Shown piece by piece: positions 46,106 to 54,813 of a stretch of DNA of 64,000 bases (position 1 is the first letter of the stretch; each line of letters opens with the position of its first letter). The translations under genes were made by a program, and so were the position numbers. This DNA is from Natrarchaeobius halalkaliphilus (lineage in GTDB: Archaea > Halobacteriota > Halobacteria > Halobacteriales > Natrialbaceae), in NCBI RefSeq assembly GCF_003841485.1, contig NZ_REFY01000007.1:143984-207983 (forward strand). Reading direction: 5' to 3'. Below the pieces are notes generated by a model. It did not search any database. It saw only the letters and a list, made by a program, of their open reading frames with translations, and was not told the DNA's origin.

Positions 46106-46127
46106 TTACCAGATCATAGTTTGGTAA
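46106..46127. promoter_or_regulatory. 22-bp palindromic operator, copy 2
   Basis: TTACCAG-ATCATAG-TTTGGTAA, matching 18 of 22 bases with the copy at 38794-38815. It is centred about 47 bases upstream of a TATA-like ttttgtaatgg (46161-46171) for the next gene, very similar spacing to the first copy. Confidence 0.65.
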
Positions 46128-46167
46128 CTAACCGTGTGCTCGGGTACACCTGACGAAGCTTTTTGTA

Positions 46168-46902
46168 ATGGAACGGAGAATCACGAACTGGAACATGTGT
46201 TCATCGACCTCCCTTCCCAGGATTGATGACTGTCTCGAGCTCTATCTCATCGTCACGGACCGCCACGGGACGTCGACGTTCACTCGAGACGACATCAACC
46301 AGTATCGTCACATCGAAGATGTCGAGTCACTTCTCGAACTGGGGGTCGCGTACGGCCTGTTCGCCGTCGATAGCTCACAGTATCGCATCCGGTGTGAACC
46401 CGATGCCTCCAGGGCGGACTGGCAGGAAGCGACTACTGAGCGCGCGACAACCATCCAGCGAACGATTTCGAACCGCCTCGAGTCAATGCGCGGTTCGGGA
46501 GCAGTCAACGGATCGGTGGCCGCTACTGGTTCGAAGACGACCGTCGACTCGGATACGACTACTGATTCAGTGAGAACTGAACTGCAGAGAGACGACGGGA
46601 GAGAGGTGTTACAGCACGAGTCGGATCGATATACGAGCGTTTTCGTGAGCGAATCCGACGGGTTCGACGCCGTCTTCGAGGCCCTAGTATCCGTCCCCGT
46701 GGACGACTGTGCCGGTGTCGTGCTCCGGGCACCTGGCGAGTACGCAAGCCACGTCCAGCGGTTCGCAGATCGGCTCTGTACGAACTCCATCGTCGACGAG
46801 TCCTCGCTCTCGACGTCCTATCGGAAGGAGTATTCCGACGTCGTCGGTGACGATAAAAACGAACTCGAGTTCAGGTTGTTCCTCCGGGAACTGTCCACGT
46901 GA
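46168..46902 (+). CDS. Hypothetical protein with HTH-like N-terminus
   Basis: A 244-aa acidic soluble protein that I do not recognise. Residues 15-75 (PRIDDCLELYLIVTDRHGTSTFTRDDINQYRHIEDVESLLELGVAYGLF) resemble a winged-helix fold with a loop QYRHIEDVESLL; the middle (about 110-150) is Ser/Thr/Asp-rich and the rest is alpha/beta (AGVVLRAPGEYASHVQRFADRLC...). A TATA element at about 46161-46171 predicts a leaderless start at the ATG at 46195 (MCSSTSL), which would drop nine residues. The operator upstream suggests common control with the amide channel. It could be the regulator of the block (guess). Confidence 0.6.
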   Translation: MERRITNWNMCSSTSLPRIDDCLELYLIVTDRHGTSTFTRDDINQYRHIEDVESLLELGVAYGLFAVDSSQYRIRCEPDASRADWQEATTERATTIQRTISNRLESMRGSGAVNGSVAATGSKTTVDSDTTTDSVRTELQRDDGREVLQHESDRYTSVFVSESDGFDAVFEALVSVPVDDCAGVVLRAPGEYASHVQRFADRLCTNSIVDESSLSTSYRKEYSDVVGDDKNELEFRLFLRELST

Positions 46903-46908
46903 GCCGCG

Positions 46909-47169
46909 TCAGCCGCTCGTGTGTTCGACGTCGAACACCGTTTCGCTCATCGTCCATCCACCAGACTGGAGGTTCTGTGAGAACGTCACCTGTTGGCCGA
47001 ACGGATCAGTCGCGATGACCGAGTACGTGTCCGTATCGATCACGTCGTAGGTCAGTTCGTGATTGTTTACGGTCACCGTATCGCCGGCCTCGAGTTCGTT
47101 GAACCGCTCCGTAATCTCCGCCGGTTCCAGTGACTCTCCAACGCTTTCGGTGTCCTCTCTCGTCATCAC
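46909..47169 (-). CDS. Small acidic hypothetical protein
   Basis: An 86-aa protein with compact beta-rich pattern: ITERFNELEAGDTVTVNNHELTYDVIDTDTYSVIATDPFGQQVTF. It reads toward the gene at 46168 (convergent, 6 bases apart). No transmembrane segment or metal motif is seen. A paralogue of haloarchaeal small hypothetical families is plausible, but I recognise no name. The alternative start MTRED one codon in is equally possible. Confidence 0.6.
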   Translation of the reverse strand: MMTREDTESVGESLEPAEITERFNELEAGDTVTVNNHELTYDVIDTDTYSVIATDPFGQQVTFSQNLQSGGWTMSETVFDVEHTSG

Positions 47170-47297
47170 TACGTTGATGAACTGGTGCCACGGTCTTATG
47201 TTTTATTACGATACCCTTTTCGACCGCCGATGACGCGAAACCGGACGAACACTCGGATATGCCAATCTTTACCATTCGAAAGCCGGTACATCGCCGC

Positions 47298-47885
47298 ATG
47301 TCGTCACGACCCGATCCACTCGACTCCGACTCGGTCGACGATCCGCGAGCCAGCGAACTGATGGAGAACGCCGAATCCGGCTGGTACGGAGACAGCGCCT
47401 TCTTCGGCGCGATGGCACACTGTCCAGAGATTCTCACCGCCATCGGTGACGTTTTCGAATCGTTCGGACAGGGCGAACACGTCGACCCCTCGCTGCTGGA
47501 GTTGATGCGGCTCAAAGTGGCTGAATCACACCAGTGTGCCTACTGTGCGACCGTCCGGACCCTGGAGGTTCGAGAGGACGTTGCACCCAAAGAAGACGCC
47601 GTTTTCGGTGAGGTGGATCCGGAAGGCCTGTCCCGTCGAGAATACCTCGCCATCTCGCTCGCAGCGGATCTCTCGACGGACCCTCACAGGATCAGCGACC
47701 AGTTCTTCGGGGACCTTCGAGAGGAGTTCAGCGAAGCGGAGATCGTCGAACTCCTGTTGTTCGGTTCTCTCGAGGTCGGCCTCGACCGATTCTGTATCGC
47801 ACTCGAACTCCAGACGACCGATGACAGTGCCTATCCCGACGATCTCGAGTACCCACTCGAGAATCCGCGTCCGAAAACGACCTGA
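47298..47885 (+). CDS. Carboxymuconolactone decarboxylase/AhpD-like protein
   Basis: A 195-aa all-helical protein of the CMD/AhpD superfamily. The active CxxC is in AESHQCAYCATVRTLEV (about 78-94), in the position of the AhpD redox pair with the preceding Glu and His. Such proteins reduce peroxides or alkyl hydroperoxides, or act as decarboxylases. The ATG at 47298 (MSSRPDPL) is preferred; an open frame from 47259 adds 13 basic residues. It is alone and divergent from the 86-aa gene. Specific substrate unknown. Confidence 0.75.
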   Translation: MSSRPDPLDSDSVDDPRASELMENAESGWYGDSAFFGAMAHCPEILTAIGDVFESFGQGEHVDPSLLELMRLKVAESHQCAYCATVRTLEVREDVAPKEDAVFGEVDPEGLSRREYLAISLAADLSTDPHRISDQFFGDLREEFSEAEIVELLLFGSLEVGLDRFCIALELQTTDDSAYPDDLEYPLENPRPKTT

Positions 47886-48528
47886 ACGCTCGCGTGACGC
47901 TCGGAATCTCCAGATATCCTTCCGAAAATCACAGTCCACTCATCTATATATCTGATTAAATATATGTGGTGATAATAGTCATTCTCTCGAAACTGACGAC
48001 GCAATCCTGTTAACCAGCAAGTAGGTGGTATTTGCCAGGATCCATGGGACTTCCCACAACGATCACGATGTGACAGGTCATTCCGAGTATACCGCTTCAG
48101 ATGGTGGTTATACGGTACTTTTACACTACCGTGGTTACGGTATCTGAGATCGTCACTTCGTGATCACTCGAGAAACGAGAGTTTAGCTGAGATACGATTT
48201 ACGCCGGACGAAATAAGTATGTAGATACTATTCACTAACTACCATATTTATTATATTCTACAACTACGCTATACTGTTATTTTTCGTTCCGTCGCCATCC
48301 TCCTGATCGATTCAGCAACTACTGTTTAGCCGTGGTGAGAATGTCAAAGTCACCGTGGCCATTACAATTGTAATTAGTCACGATTACGTAGGTATCTGTT
48401 GGAATATCAGGCCATGCTATCGATGGTAGATTGTGTAGTCGATTGTTGGATTTATCCCACGACTAACGGTCGTGGGATTTCCCCTTGATTCCGTGTAACT
48501 AAGAACCAACGCGCCACAGTACACAGGG
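47886..48528. other. AT-rich non-coding stretch with orphan IS-end hairpin
   Basis: A 643-bp gap with AT-rich runs (e.g. catctatatatctgatt near 47941 and actaccatatttattat near 48239) and no plausible gene. A hairpin ends it at 48456-48476: CCCACGAC-taacg-GTCGTGGG, resembling the subterminal hairpins of IS200/IS605 elements; nothing else of an element is left. Confidence 0.5.
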
Positions 48529-49449
48529 ATGTCCGTGGATGAGCCAATCTCGGTCGGGATCCTCTGTGAGCCGTACCTCTACGAGTGGCACGTCCGCGCA
48601 CTCGAGACGCTCGAGAACGAATTGGACGTTCGAATACCACTCGTCGTGAGCAACGCCCGAAACCGTGACTGCGAACTCGAGTCCTGGAACGACCGAAAAC
48701 GCGTTCGTCTCGACGACTTCGAACAGTTCTACGACGCAATTCGTCGAGAGGGCGCGTGGTCGTTCGTCCTCGCTGAACGAACCCTCGCGAGGATACTTGG
48801 TGACGAACAGCAGCTGTGGCATCGCCACACCGTTGATACCGTCGCGTGTCTGGAAAACGCCGCCCACGTTCGCTGTGATCCCTCCATGGAGAAGGGATGG
48901 TTCGAGTTCCCGGACGAGATCGTCACTCGAGTCGCCGCCGACTGTGACGTCGTCGTCTTGTTCGGCTTCGGACTCATTCGTGGTGCAATATTGAACGCAC
49001 CGGAATACGGTATTCTGAGCTTTCACCCCGCAGATATCAGGTCCTACCGCGGGATGGGACCGCCACCGATGTTCCACGACGGTGCCGAAATCGCCGGCAC
49101 GACGTTGCAGCAACTGGACGAATCGATCGACGGAGGGAAGATCGTCGCCTACGACGACGTCGACATCAGCGATTGCTATACCTTATGGGACGTGTTCGAT
49201 CGAATCGTTCGCGTACAGATCGAACTCCTGACGAATGGAATATCCGCGGTGACCAGACCTGATTTCGAGCCGACGACGGTCCCAACCGCTCAACTCGGTG
49301 ATCTGTACTATCGGGAGACACGTCGAACCGTTGGATTCTCCGGCCGGATTTTACTGAACAACCTCCTCGGCCGAACGGTTCGCCAGACCACCAGGCTCTC
49401 GAGACACCTCTCCCGTCTCGGTTCAGGTCCTGGCCACCGTACTAACTGA
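48529..49449 (+). CDS. Formyltransferase-family protein
   Basis: A 306-aa protein of the methionyl-tRNA/PurN-type formyltransferase fold. The key pattern ILSFHPADIRSYRGMGPPPMFHD (about 165-187) matches the His-Pro loop and substrate Arg of the family; the segment VVVLFGFGLIRGAILNA precedes it. The residue arrangement suggests a sugar or amine formyltransferase or 5-formyl-THF-dependent enzyme, but archaea lack N-formyl-Met initiation, so it is not Fmt. It is an isolated gene before a PadR regulator. Substrate unknown. Confidence 0.75.
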   Translation: MSVDEPISVGILCEPYLYEWHVRALETLENELDVRIPLVVSNARNRDCELESWNDRKRVRLDDFEQFYDAIRREGAWSFVLAERTLARILGDEQQLWHRHTVDTVACLENAAHVRCDPSMEKGWFEFPDEIVTRVAADCDVVVLFGFGLIRGAILNAPEYGILSFHPADIRSYRGMGPPPMFHDGAEIAGTTLQQLDESIDGGKIVAYDDVDISDCYTLWDVFDRIVRVQIELLTNGISAVTRPDFEPTTVPTAQLGDLYYRETRRTVGFSGRILLNNLLGRTVRQTTRLSRHLSRLGSGPGHRTN

Positions 49450-49587
49450 TCGATCCGATTCGTCTCTCGGAATCACTCGATTCGATACAGTCACCAGTGT
49501 CGAACAAAAATCTACCTACAATACACATGTAATATGAATAGTTTTGATTCCGTGCATTTAATATATGCCACTTCCGTAGAGGGTACC

Positions 49588-49869
49588 ATGTACGACCTGA
49601 CTGGATTCCAGCGTGACCTGCTGTACGTTGCTGCTGGTCTGGACGAACCGCACGGGCTGGCAATCAAGGACGAACTCGAGAAGTATTACGAATCCGAAAT
49701 TCATCACGGTCGACTCTATCCGAACCTCGATACGTTAGTCGACAAGGGACTCCTCGAGAAAGGGACCAAAGATCGCCGCACGAACTTCTATACGGTAACC
49801 CGCCGCGGTCAGCGCGAGGTCGAGGACCGACGTGGTTGGGAGGATCAGTACGTCGAGGACCTCCTCTAG
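49588..49869 (+). CDS. PadR-like transcriptional regulator
   Basis: A 93-aa winged-helix regulator: MYDLTGFQRDLLYVAAGLDEPHGLAIKDELEKYYESEIHHGRLYPNLDTLVDKGLLEKG (the PadR helix-turn-helix), then the wing RRTNFYTVTRRG. The ATG at 49588 is used because it fits the family start; the open frame from 49534 adds 18 residues from a region with AT-rich promoter-like DNA. PadR-like proteins often respond to aromatic acids, which fits the acyl-CoA genes downstream. Confidence 0.85.
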   Translation: MYDLTGFQRDLLYVAAGLDEPHGLAIKDELEKYYESEIHHGRLYPNLDTLVDKGLLEKGTKDRRTNFYTVTRRGQREVEDRRGWEDQYVEDLL

Positions 49870-50183
49870 GAGGAACGCCGTCCCGAAGTCGAACGAGATC
49901 GAATTCGACGTCAGTGCAGTGGACTCGGGGCCGACTGGACCGTCGGTTGCGGCCCTCCCTGCGCCAACGGCGACACGTTCTCCGCGACTCTCACCGAAAG
50001 ATCGATCTCGAGAGTTTTCAGCTGGGCGGTGCGATGGTCGCCGTCCGAAGGGTACCCCCGCCTCTCGTTGCCGATTCCCTCCTGTCCCCTGGAATCGGTT
50101 CTTTGTTCCTCGCGGTTTCGTTGACGGGCCACCCACCTCGTCAAGAGAACACGTTTTATACGAGTGATGGTACTTGCATTGGT
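49870..50183. other. Gap before enoyl-CoA hydratase
   Basis: Non-coding 314-bp stretch between the PadR gene and the enoyl-CoA hydratase. The TATA-like acgttttatacg at 50150-50161 sits 23-34 bases before the hydratase ATG and is its likely promoter. I see no further gene; an open frame from 49836 into the hydratase is unlikely to be translated because it overlaps the PadR gene. Confidence 0.45.
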
Positions 50184-50954
50184 ATGTCCATCGAGAGCGA
50201 TCTGATCGACGTCACACGCGAGGATCGTATCGCGACGATTACCCTGAACCGTCCTGAACGCAAGAATGCGCTTTCGCGGGCACTCGTTTGCGATCTCATA
50301 GAGACGGTACAGTTCCTCGAGGAGACGGCGACTCGAGTCGTTATTATCCGGGGTGCAGGCGGGACGTTCAGCGCCGGCGGCGATCTCGAGCAATCTCCGG
50401 ACGAGTTCGTCGAGGAGGTTTCGAAATCGATCGACGTGATCGATGCGATCCACACGTCTCCCGTCCCGTACATTGCAGCGATCGAGGGAGCGGCCGTCGG
50501 AGGGGGACTCGAACTCGCACTCGCGTGTGACCTTCGGGTTGCCGGCGTGGAGGCGCGAGTCGGGCTTCCCGAGACGACCGTCGGGATCTTCCCGTGTGCG
50601 GGTGGGACGAGGTTTCTTCCCCGGATGATCGGAACGACGCGAGCGAAAGAACTGGTGCTCACCGGCCGCCTGATTTCGGGCGACCGGGCGGCGTCGTGGG
50701 GCCTGGTCAACCGTGCCGTCGACGCCGCCGACGTAATGGATACCGCGTCCGATCTCGCAGAGGCGATCAGCTCGAACTCACCGACGGCAGTCGAAGCCAC
50801 GCTCAGATCGACGAACGAAGCGTTCGACACGCCCGTCATCGAGGGTACTCGATGGGACGAGGAACTCGCGCAAACCGTCGCTCACCATCCGGATTTCGAA
50901 GAGGGAAAGCAGGCGTTCCTCGAGAACCGGTCACCCGTCTTCGAGGACCGATAG
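50184..50954 (+). CDS. Enoyl-CoA hydratase/isomerase family protein
   Basis: A 256-aa crotonase-fold protein, with ITLNRPERKNALS, the oxyanion-hole segment GAGGTFSAGGDLEQ (about 62-75) and the second oxyanion strand AAIEGAAVGGGLELALACDLRV (about 98-119). The catalytic Glu site is PETTVGIFPCAGGTRFLPR (about 128-146), with only one of the two acidic residues of typical hydratases clearly kept. It hydrates or isomerises enoyl-CoA in fatty acid or aromatic side-chain breakdown. Leaderless start at 50184 is supported by the TATA element upstream. Confidence 0.88.
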   Translation: MSIESDLIDVTREDRIATITLNRPERKNALSRALVCDLIETVQFLEETATRVVIIRGAGGTFSAGGDLEQSPDEFVEEVSKSIDVIDAIHTSPVPYIAAIEGAAVGGGLELALACDLRVAGVEARVGLPETTVGIFPCAGGTRFLPRMIGTTRAKELVLTGRLISGDRAASWGLVNRAVDAADVMDTASDLAEAISSNSPTAVEATLRSTNEAFDTPVIEGTRWDEELAQTVAHHPDFEEGKQAFLENRSPVFEDR

Positions 50955-51004
50955 TGGACGCTTTCGTCCTCCGACCGCCAGAGGGCGCGTGAATCGCGGG
51001 GGGT

Positions 51005-51445
51005 TCACTCCTCTTCGATTCCGCTCAGCGCGACCGTCGCACGTCCGGTCGCGACCGTCGTCCCGTCGTCGATCTCGGCCGTCAACTCGAGATCGATCCC
51101 GTGTGACGATGCTCCGGTTCGAACGTCCGCAACGACAGCCTGTGCCCGGATACTGTCGCCGGGATGGACCGTCTCGACGAAGCGAACGTCGAACGTCGAC
51201 ACCGCTTCGATACCGAACCACTCGGTGACGGCGCGTGACAGGATTCCGGCGGTAAACATCCCCTGTGCGAACACGCCGTCGTGGCCCGCGTTCCGGGCGT
51301 ACTCGTAATCGTAGTGAAGCGGGTTGAAGTCGCCGCTCGCACCCGCATATCGCACGAACTCTTCGCTGGACACCGCGTCGACGGTTATCGCCGGTCCCGT
51401 CGTCCCGACGTCGATCGTCCCGTAGTCCGGCAATTCGACGCTCAC
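51005..51445 (-). CDS. MaoC-type (hot-dog) enoyl-CoA hydratase
   Basis: A 146-aa hot-dog dehydratase. The hydratase signature is YAGASGDFNPLHYDYEYARNAGHDGVFAQGM (about 33-62) with catalytic Asp and His. The start overlaps the stop of the upstream FAS1-like gene by 4 bases (ATGA). The two probably form a heteromeric (R)-specific hydratase, as in bacterial FAS1-like/MaoC pairs. With the CoA ligase this operon processes an acyl-CoA of unknown structure. Confidence 0.85.
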   Translation of the reverse strand: MSVELPDYGTIDVGTTGPAITVDAVSSEEFVRYAGASGDFNPLHYDYEYARNAGHDGVFAQGMFTAGILSRAVTEWFGIEAVSTFDVRFVETVHPGDSIRAQAVVADVRTGASSHGIDLELTAEIDDGTTVATGRATVALSGIEEE

Positions 51446-51951
51446 GACGTGTCCTCCGTTCGGCCGTCTCCGGGGAGTTCGATGACGGTCATCCGTTCCG
51501 TCGCGACGGGTTCGTTCGTCTCGTCCGCATAGTCGATCTCCTGGACGGCGAACGTCATCGCCCCCCCGTCGTCGGATTCACGCTGGTAGACGTCGGCGAG
51601 GGTCGCTGTTGCGCTGAGCGTGTCTCCCACGTATATCGGCCGTTCGAACTCGATAGCGTGTTCGCCGTGGACCTCGCGACGTTTCTCGAAGCCGAGGTCG
51701 AAGACGGGATCGCGGCCCATTCCGTCCGGCCGGTATCGAGGAAAGACGGACGTCCGAAGGAACGTAACCGGTGCCGGAATCCCCTCCAGACCGGCCGAGG
51801 TAGCCGCCTCTTCGTCGTAGTACTCGGGAGATTCACACCCGATGGCTCGAGCGAACTCGGCTACTTTGCCCGCCTCGATCTGCATTCCTTCGACGATCCG
51901 CTTCGACGTCCCGACCATCGATTTCAACTCGGTGAGTGATCGCTCGGGCAT
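51442..51951 (-). CDS. FAS1-like hot-dog dehydratase domain protein
   Basis: A 169-aa protein of the MaoC N-terminal/FAS1-like dehydratase fold. Seen: EAGKVAEFARAIGCESPEYYDEEAATSAGLEGIPAPVTF (about 26-64), and IYVGDTLSATATLADVYQRES. It lacks the hydratase motif of its partner, and in other systems this half contributes structure or substrate binding. It is 9 bases after the CoA ligase gene and overlaps the MaoC gene by 4 bases: a tight three-gene operon. Confidence 0.82.
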   Translation of the reverse strand: MPERSLTELKSMVGTSKRIVEGMQIEAGKVAEFARAIGCESPEYYDEEAATSAGLEGIPAPVTFLRTSVFPRYRPDGMGRDPVFDLGFEKRREVHGEHAIEFERPIYVGDTLSATATLADVYQRESDDGGAMTFAVQEIDYADETNEPVATERMTVIELPGDGRTEDTS

Positions 51952-51960
51952 CGGCTGCGA

Positions 51961-53301
51961 TCACCCACCTCCCTCGTCGATCTCGATGAGATCGGTCTTG
52001 TACTGTGAGGGCTCGATTTCGCCCGGCGAGACGAGTGTCGGATCGACTCGAACGCTCAGGCGGTTCCTGACCGCGGAGGTCAGCTCGTCGACGATCGCCT
52101 CGTCGGTTCGAGCGACGGACTCGTCTCTGGTGATGCGCATCGGAATCGGTGACGTGAACTGGACTTTGTCGTCGTGTGGAAGGACGACCTTCATCTGCGG
52201 TGTGACGCCCTCGACCTCGACGATTACTTCGCGAAGCGCTTCGGGATAGACGTTTTTGGCCTTGTAGATCAGCATATCGTCGGCGCGACCGATGATGCGC
52301 ACGCGCGGGGTCTTCAGTCCGCAGGGACAATCCGTCCCGAGTACCCGTGCGTAGTCGCCGGAGCGAAACCGTAACAGCGGCGTGGCTTCTCGAGTCAGTG
52401 GCGTGTAGACGAGTTCGCCGTCGGAACCGGCCTCGAACGATCGCCGTTCGCCGGTGTCCGGATCGATCAGTTCCGGATGGATGTGTCCGTGTGCGATGTA
52501 GTGTGCGCCGTGTTCGTGAGAACACTCCGCTGCGATCGCACCGGATACGTCACCGATTCCGATCACGTCGCGTATCTCGTTTACGCCCCATCCGTTCCGG
52601 ATCCTCTCTCGAACCTCCGGATTCCCGAGACCGGGCTCGCCACCCCCGATGAGGATCCGAATCCCGAGTTCGTCGAGCCCGTGACCGAGGATCTCCGGTG
52701 CGCGATCGACGAGATATTCGAGGTGGGACGGCGTCGAGTGGAGCACGTCGGGCGAAACGTCCTGCAGCGTCGCGAGGAGTTGTTCGCTGCTCCCACCGCC
52801 CGCAGGAACGACGTTCGCGCCCAGCTTCGCGAAGCCGTTGATGTACGGTAGGCCGCCGGGGACGATCGGTCGACCGATGGCGTGGACCACCGTATCGCCG
52901 GAGCGGACCCCCATCGTCTCGGCCGCCCTCGCAACCAGGGTCTCCCAGTGTTCCCGGTCGTCCGTGGTCAACCCGAAGTACGTCGGCTTCCCGGTCGTTC
53001 CCGACGACGAAAGGGTAATCGAGAGGTCGCCGGTCGGGGCCGCCTGATGCTCGCCAAGAGGCTGATCCGGTTCCGTCTCGTGTTGACACCGGCGTTCGTC
53101 GTCCTTCGTCGTAAACGGAACCCGAGCGAGGTCTTCGAGCGCCCGAACTTCTTCAGGATCGATCTCCCACTCGTCGAACTTCCGTCGGTAGTAGTCCGAC
53201 TCCTCGAGGAGGTACCGTATCTGTTCCTGTAACCGCTGTTCGTGTGTCTCGAGGATCGACGTCCAGGATTGGATGTTCGCCCCCTCATCGATGCCTGCCA
53301 T
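51961..53301 (-). CDS. Phenylacetate-CoA ligase family enzyme (PaaK-type)
   Basis: A 446-aa adenylate-forming enzyme of the PaaK branch. The phosphate loop is TLSSSGTTGKPTYFGLT (about 94-110) with the Lys present; LLRFRSGDYARVL and GRADDMLIYKAKNVYPEALREV (about 336-358) are the family core. It should activate an aromatic or branched acid to its CoA thioester. The ATG at 53301 (MAGIDEG) is used; the open frame from 53346 adds 15 residues. First gene of the operon with two hot-dog hydratases. Confidence 0.87.
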   Translation of the reverse strand: MAGIDEGANIQSWTSILETHEQRLQEQIRYLLEESDYYRRKFDEWEIDPEEVRALEDLARVPFTTKDDERRCQHETEPDQPLGEHQAAPTGDLSITLSSSGTTGKPTYFGLTTDDREHWETLVARAAETMGVRSGDTVVHAIGRPIVPGGLPYINGFAKLGANVVPAGGGSSEQLLATLQDVSPDVLHSTPSHLEYLVDRAPEILGHGLDELGIRILIGGGEPGLGNPEVRERIRNGWGVNEIRDVIGIGDVSGAIAAECSHEHGAHYIAHGHIHPELIDPDTGERRSFEAGSDGELVYTPLTREATPLLRFRSGDYARVLGTDCPCGLKTPRVRIIGRADDMLIYKAKNVYPEALREVIVEVEGVTPQMKVVLPHDDKVQFTSPIPMRITRDESVARTDEAIVDELTSAVRNRLSVRVDPTLVSPGEIEPSQYKTDLIEIDEGGG

Positions 53302-53542
53302 TGTTCGTATACACTCCTGTGTCGAATCCCCGTAAAGATTGAGCAACCGTTCCTGCTGCGACAGTGTGTTGATACCAATCTACCGACACGACATTTTTGT
53401 ACACTGACTATTCATATCGATGCATGACTGGTCCCCAAAGGGAGATCTATAATCGGACGCCTCTCTCTACACTGTTCATTTCAAATAAACAGTATCGGCG
53501 GTGTGATCCGACGAGACGACGACGGTCCACGTCGAGGGACGA

Positions 53543-54733
53543 ATGACTGACCGCGGCCCGCTCGAGTGGAACGGTTCGGTCCTGCTCGTCCTGGCGGCGT
53601 TCGTACTGGCCGCACTCAACCTGAGACCGGCGATCGCGTCCGTTCCACCGGTTCTCGAGTTGATTCGAGCCGATCTCGGGCTTTCGTATACGGCCGTGAG
53701 TCTCTTGACGACGATTCCGATGTTCTGCATGGGACTGTTCGCGTTTCTGACCCCCAGGGTGGCCCGGTTCGGCCGGGAACGCGGTCTGTTCTGGGCGATC
53801 GTCCTCGTCGGGCTGGCGACGGCTGCCCGGGTCGCCAGCCACCACCTCGTCGTTCTGTTCGCGACGACGATCATCGTGGGTATCGCCATCGCTGTCGGTC
53901 AGACGCTGTTACCGGCGCTCGTCGGTGAGTACTTTCCGGAGCGACCGTCGTTTGCGACCGGCATCTATTCGATCAGTCTGGCGGTCGGAGCGATTCTCGC
54001 AGCGGCACTGACGGTGCCGATCTACCAGACGACCAGCTCGTGGGCTATCGGTCTGGCGAGCTGGGCATCGCTCGGGATCGTCGCAGCGGTCGTCCTCGTT
54101 CCACTGGTGCGCGAACGCGAGAAGTCACCCGTGGAGACGGAAACTGTCCGTCGTCGACTTCCGTGGCGCAATCCCCTCGCGTGGACGGTAACGCTCTTTT
54201 TCGCCGGAACGTCGACGATTTTCTACTCCGGGCTCACCTGGCTGGCACCGCGATACGTCGCACTCGGCTGGACCGAAACCGGGGCCGGGTTCCTGTTGAC
54301 CGTCTTCTTACTCGCACAGCCGATCGGTATGGGGCTGTTTACGCTGTTCGGTGATCGCTTCGACGACCGTCGTCTCTGGATCGTCGGGATGGGTGCCATC
54401 GCAGCTATTGGCACTATTGGAATCGCCATTACACCTCTCTCGTCTCCGTGGTTCTTCGTGATCCTCTTTGGAACCGGGAGCGGTGGACTGTTCGCGATCG
54501 CGCTTACGCTCCCCATCGATCTCGCGCCAGACGGCCAGGCGACCGATCGCCTTGCGACGATGGCGATGGGGATCGGGTACATACTCTCGGCGTTCGGTCC
54601 GTCTCTCATCGGGAGCGCCCGAGACCTGACCGGCAGCTACGTGCCCGCGTTCGTCGCCATGTGCGTCGTGAGCCTGATCCTCGGCCTCATCGGCACCGCG
54701 TTCAATCCCGCCTACGAGGGAACGATCGCCTGA
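53543..54733 (+). CDS. MFS transporter, CynX/NimT-like
   Basis: A 396-aa carrier with 12 predicted helices. The first helix with LNLRPAIASVPPVLELI is the marker of the CynX/NimT family (cyanate or nitroimidazole-type carriers), and the middle loop REREKSPVETETVRRRLPW is cytosolic. It could move a carboxylate or cyanate; nothing else in the neighbourhood fixes the substrate, although the adjacent CoA-ligase operon (divergent by 241 bases) would suit uptake of its acid. The stop overlaps the start of a palindromic repeat. Confidence 0.8.
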   Translation: MTDRGPLEWNGSVLLVLAAFVLAALNLRPAIASVPPVLELIRADLGLSYTAVSLLTTIPMFCMGLFAFLTPRVARFGRERGLFWAIVLVGLATAARVASHHLVVLFATTIIVGIAIAVGQTLLPALVGEYFPERPSFATGIYSISLAVGAILAAALTVPIYQTTSSWAIGLASWASLGIVAAVVLVPLVREREKSPVETETVRRRLPWRNPLAWTVTLFFAGTSTIFYSGLTWLAPRYVALGWTETGAGFLLTVFLLAQPIGMGLFTLFGDRFDDRRLWIVGMGAIAAIGTIGIAITPLSSPWFFVILFGTGSGGLFAIALTLPIDLAPDGQATDRLATMAMGIGYILSAFGPSLIGSARDLTGSYVPAFVAMCVVSLILGLIGTAFNPAYEGTIA

Positions 54734-54813
54734 TACGGCCTGCTGTAACGGTTTACCGGAGCAACCGCAGGACTGGTCGCGGTTGCGCCGGAATGACTTA
54801 CAGCAGTCCGTAT
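54733..54813. repeat. 81-bp imperfect palindrome, dispersed-repeat copy 2
   Basis: Starts at the stop codon of the MFS gene. Arms atacggcctgctgtaacgg...accggagcaaccgc and gcggttgcgccgg...cttacagcagtccgtat pair with each other. It matches the palindrome at 3738-3819 in arms and spacing, so both are copies of one family. Two half-arms of a further related element flank the next segment (54816-54830 and 54924-54940). Confidence 0.75.
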
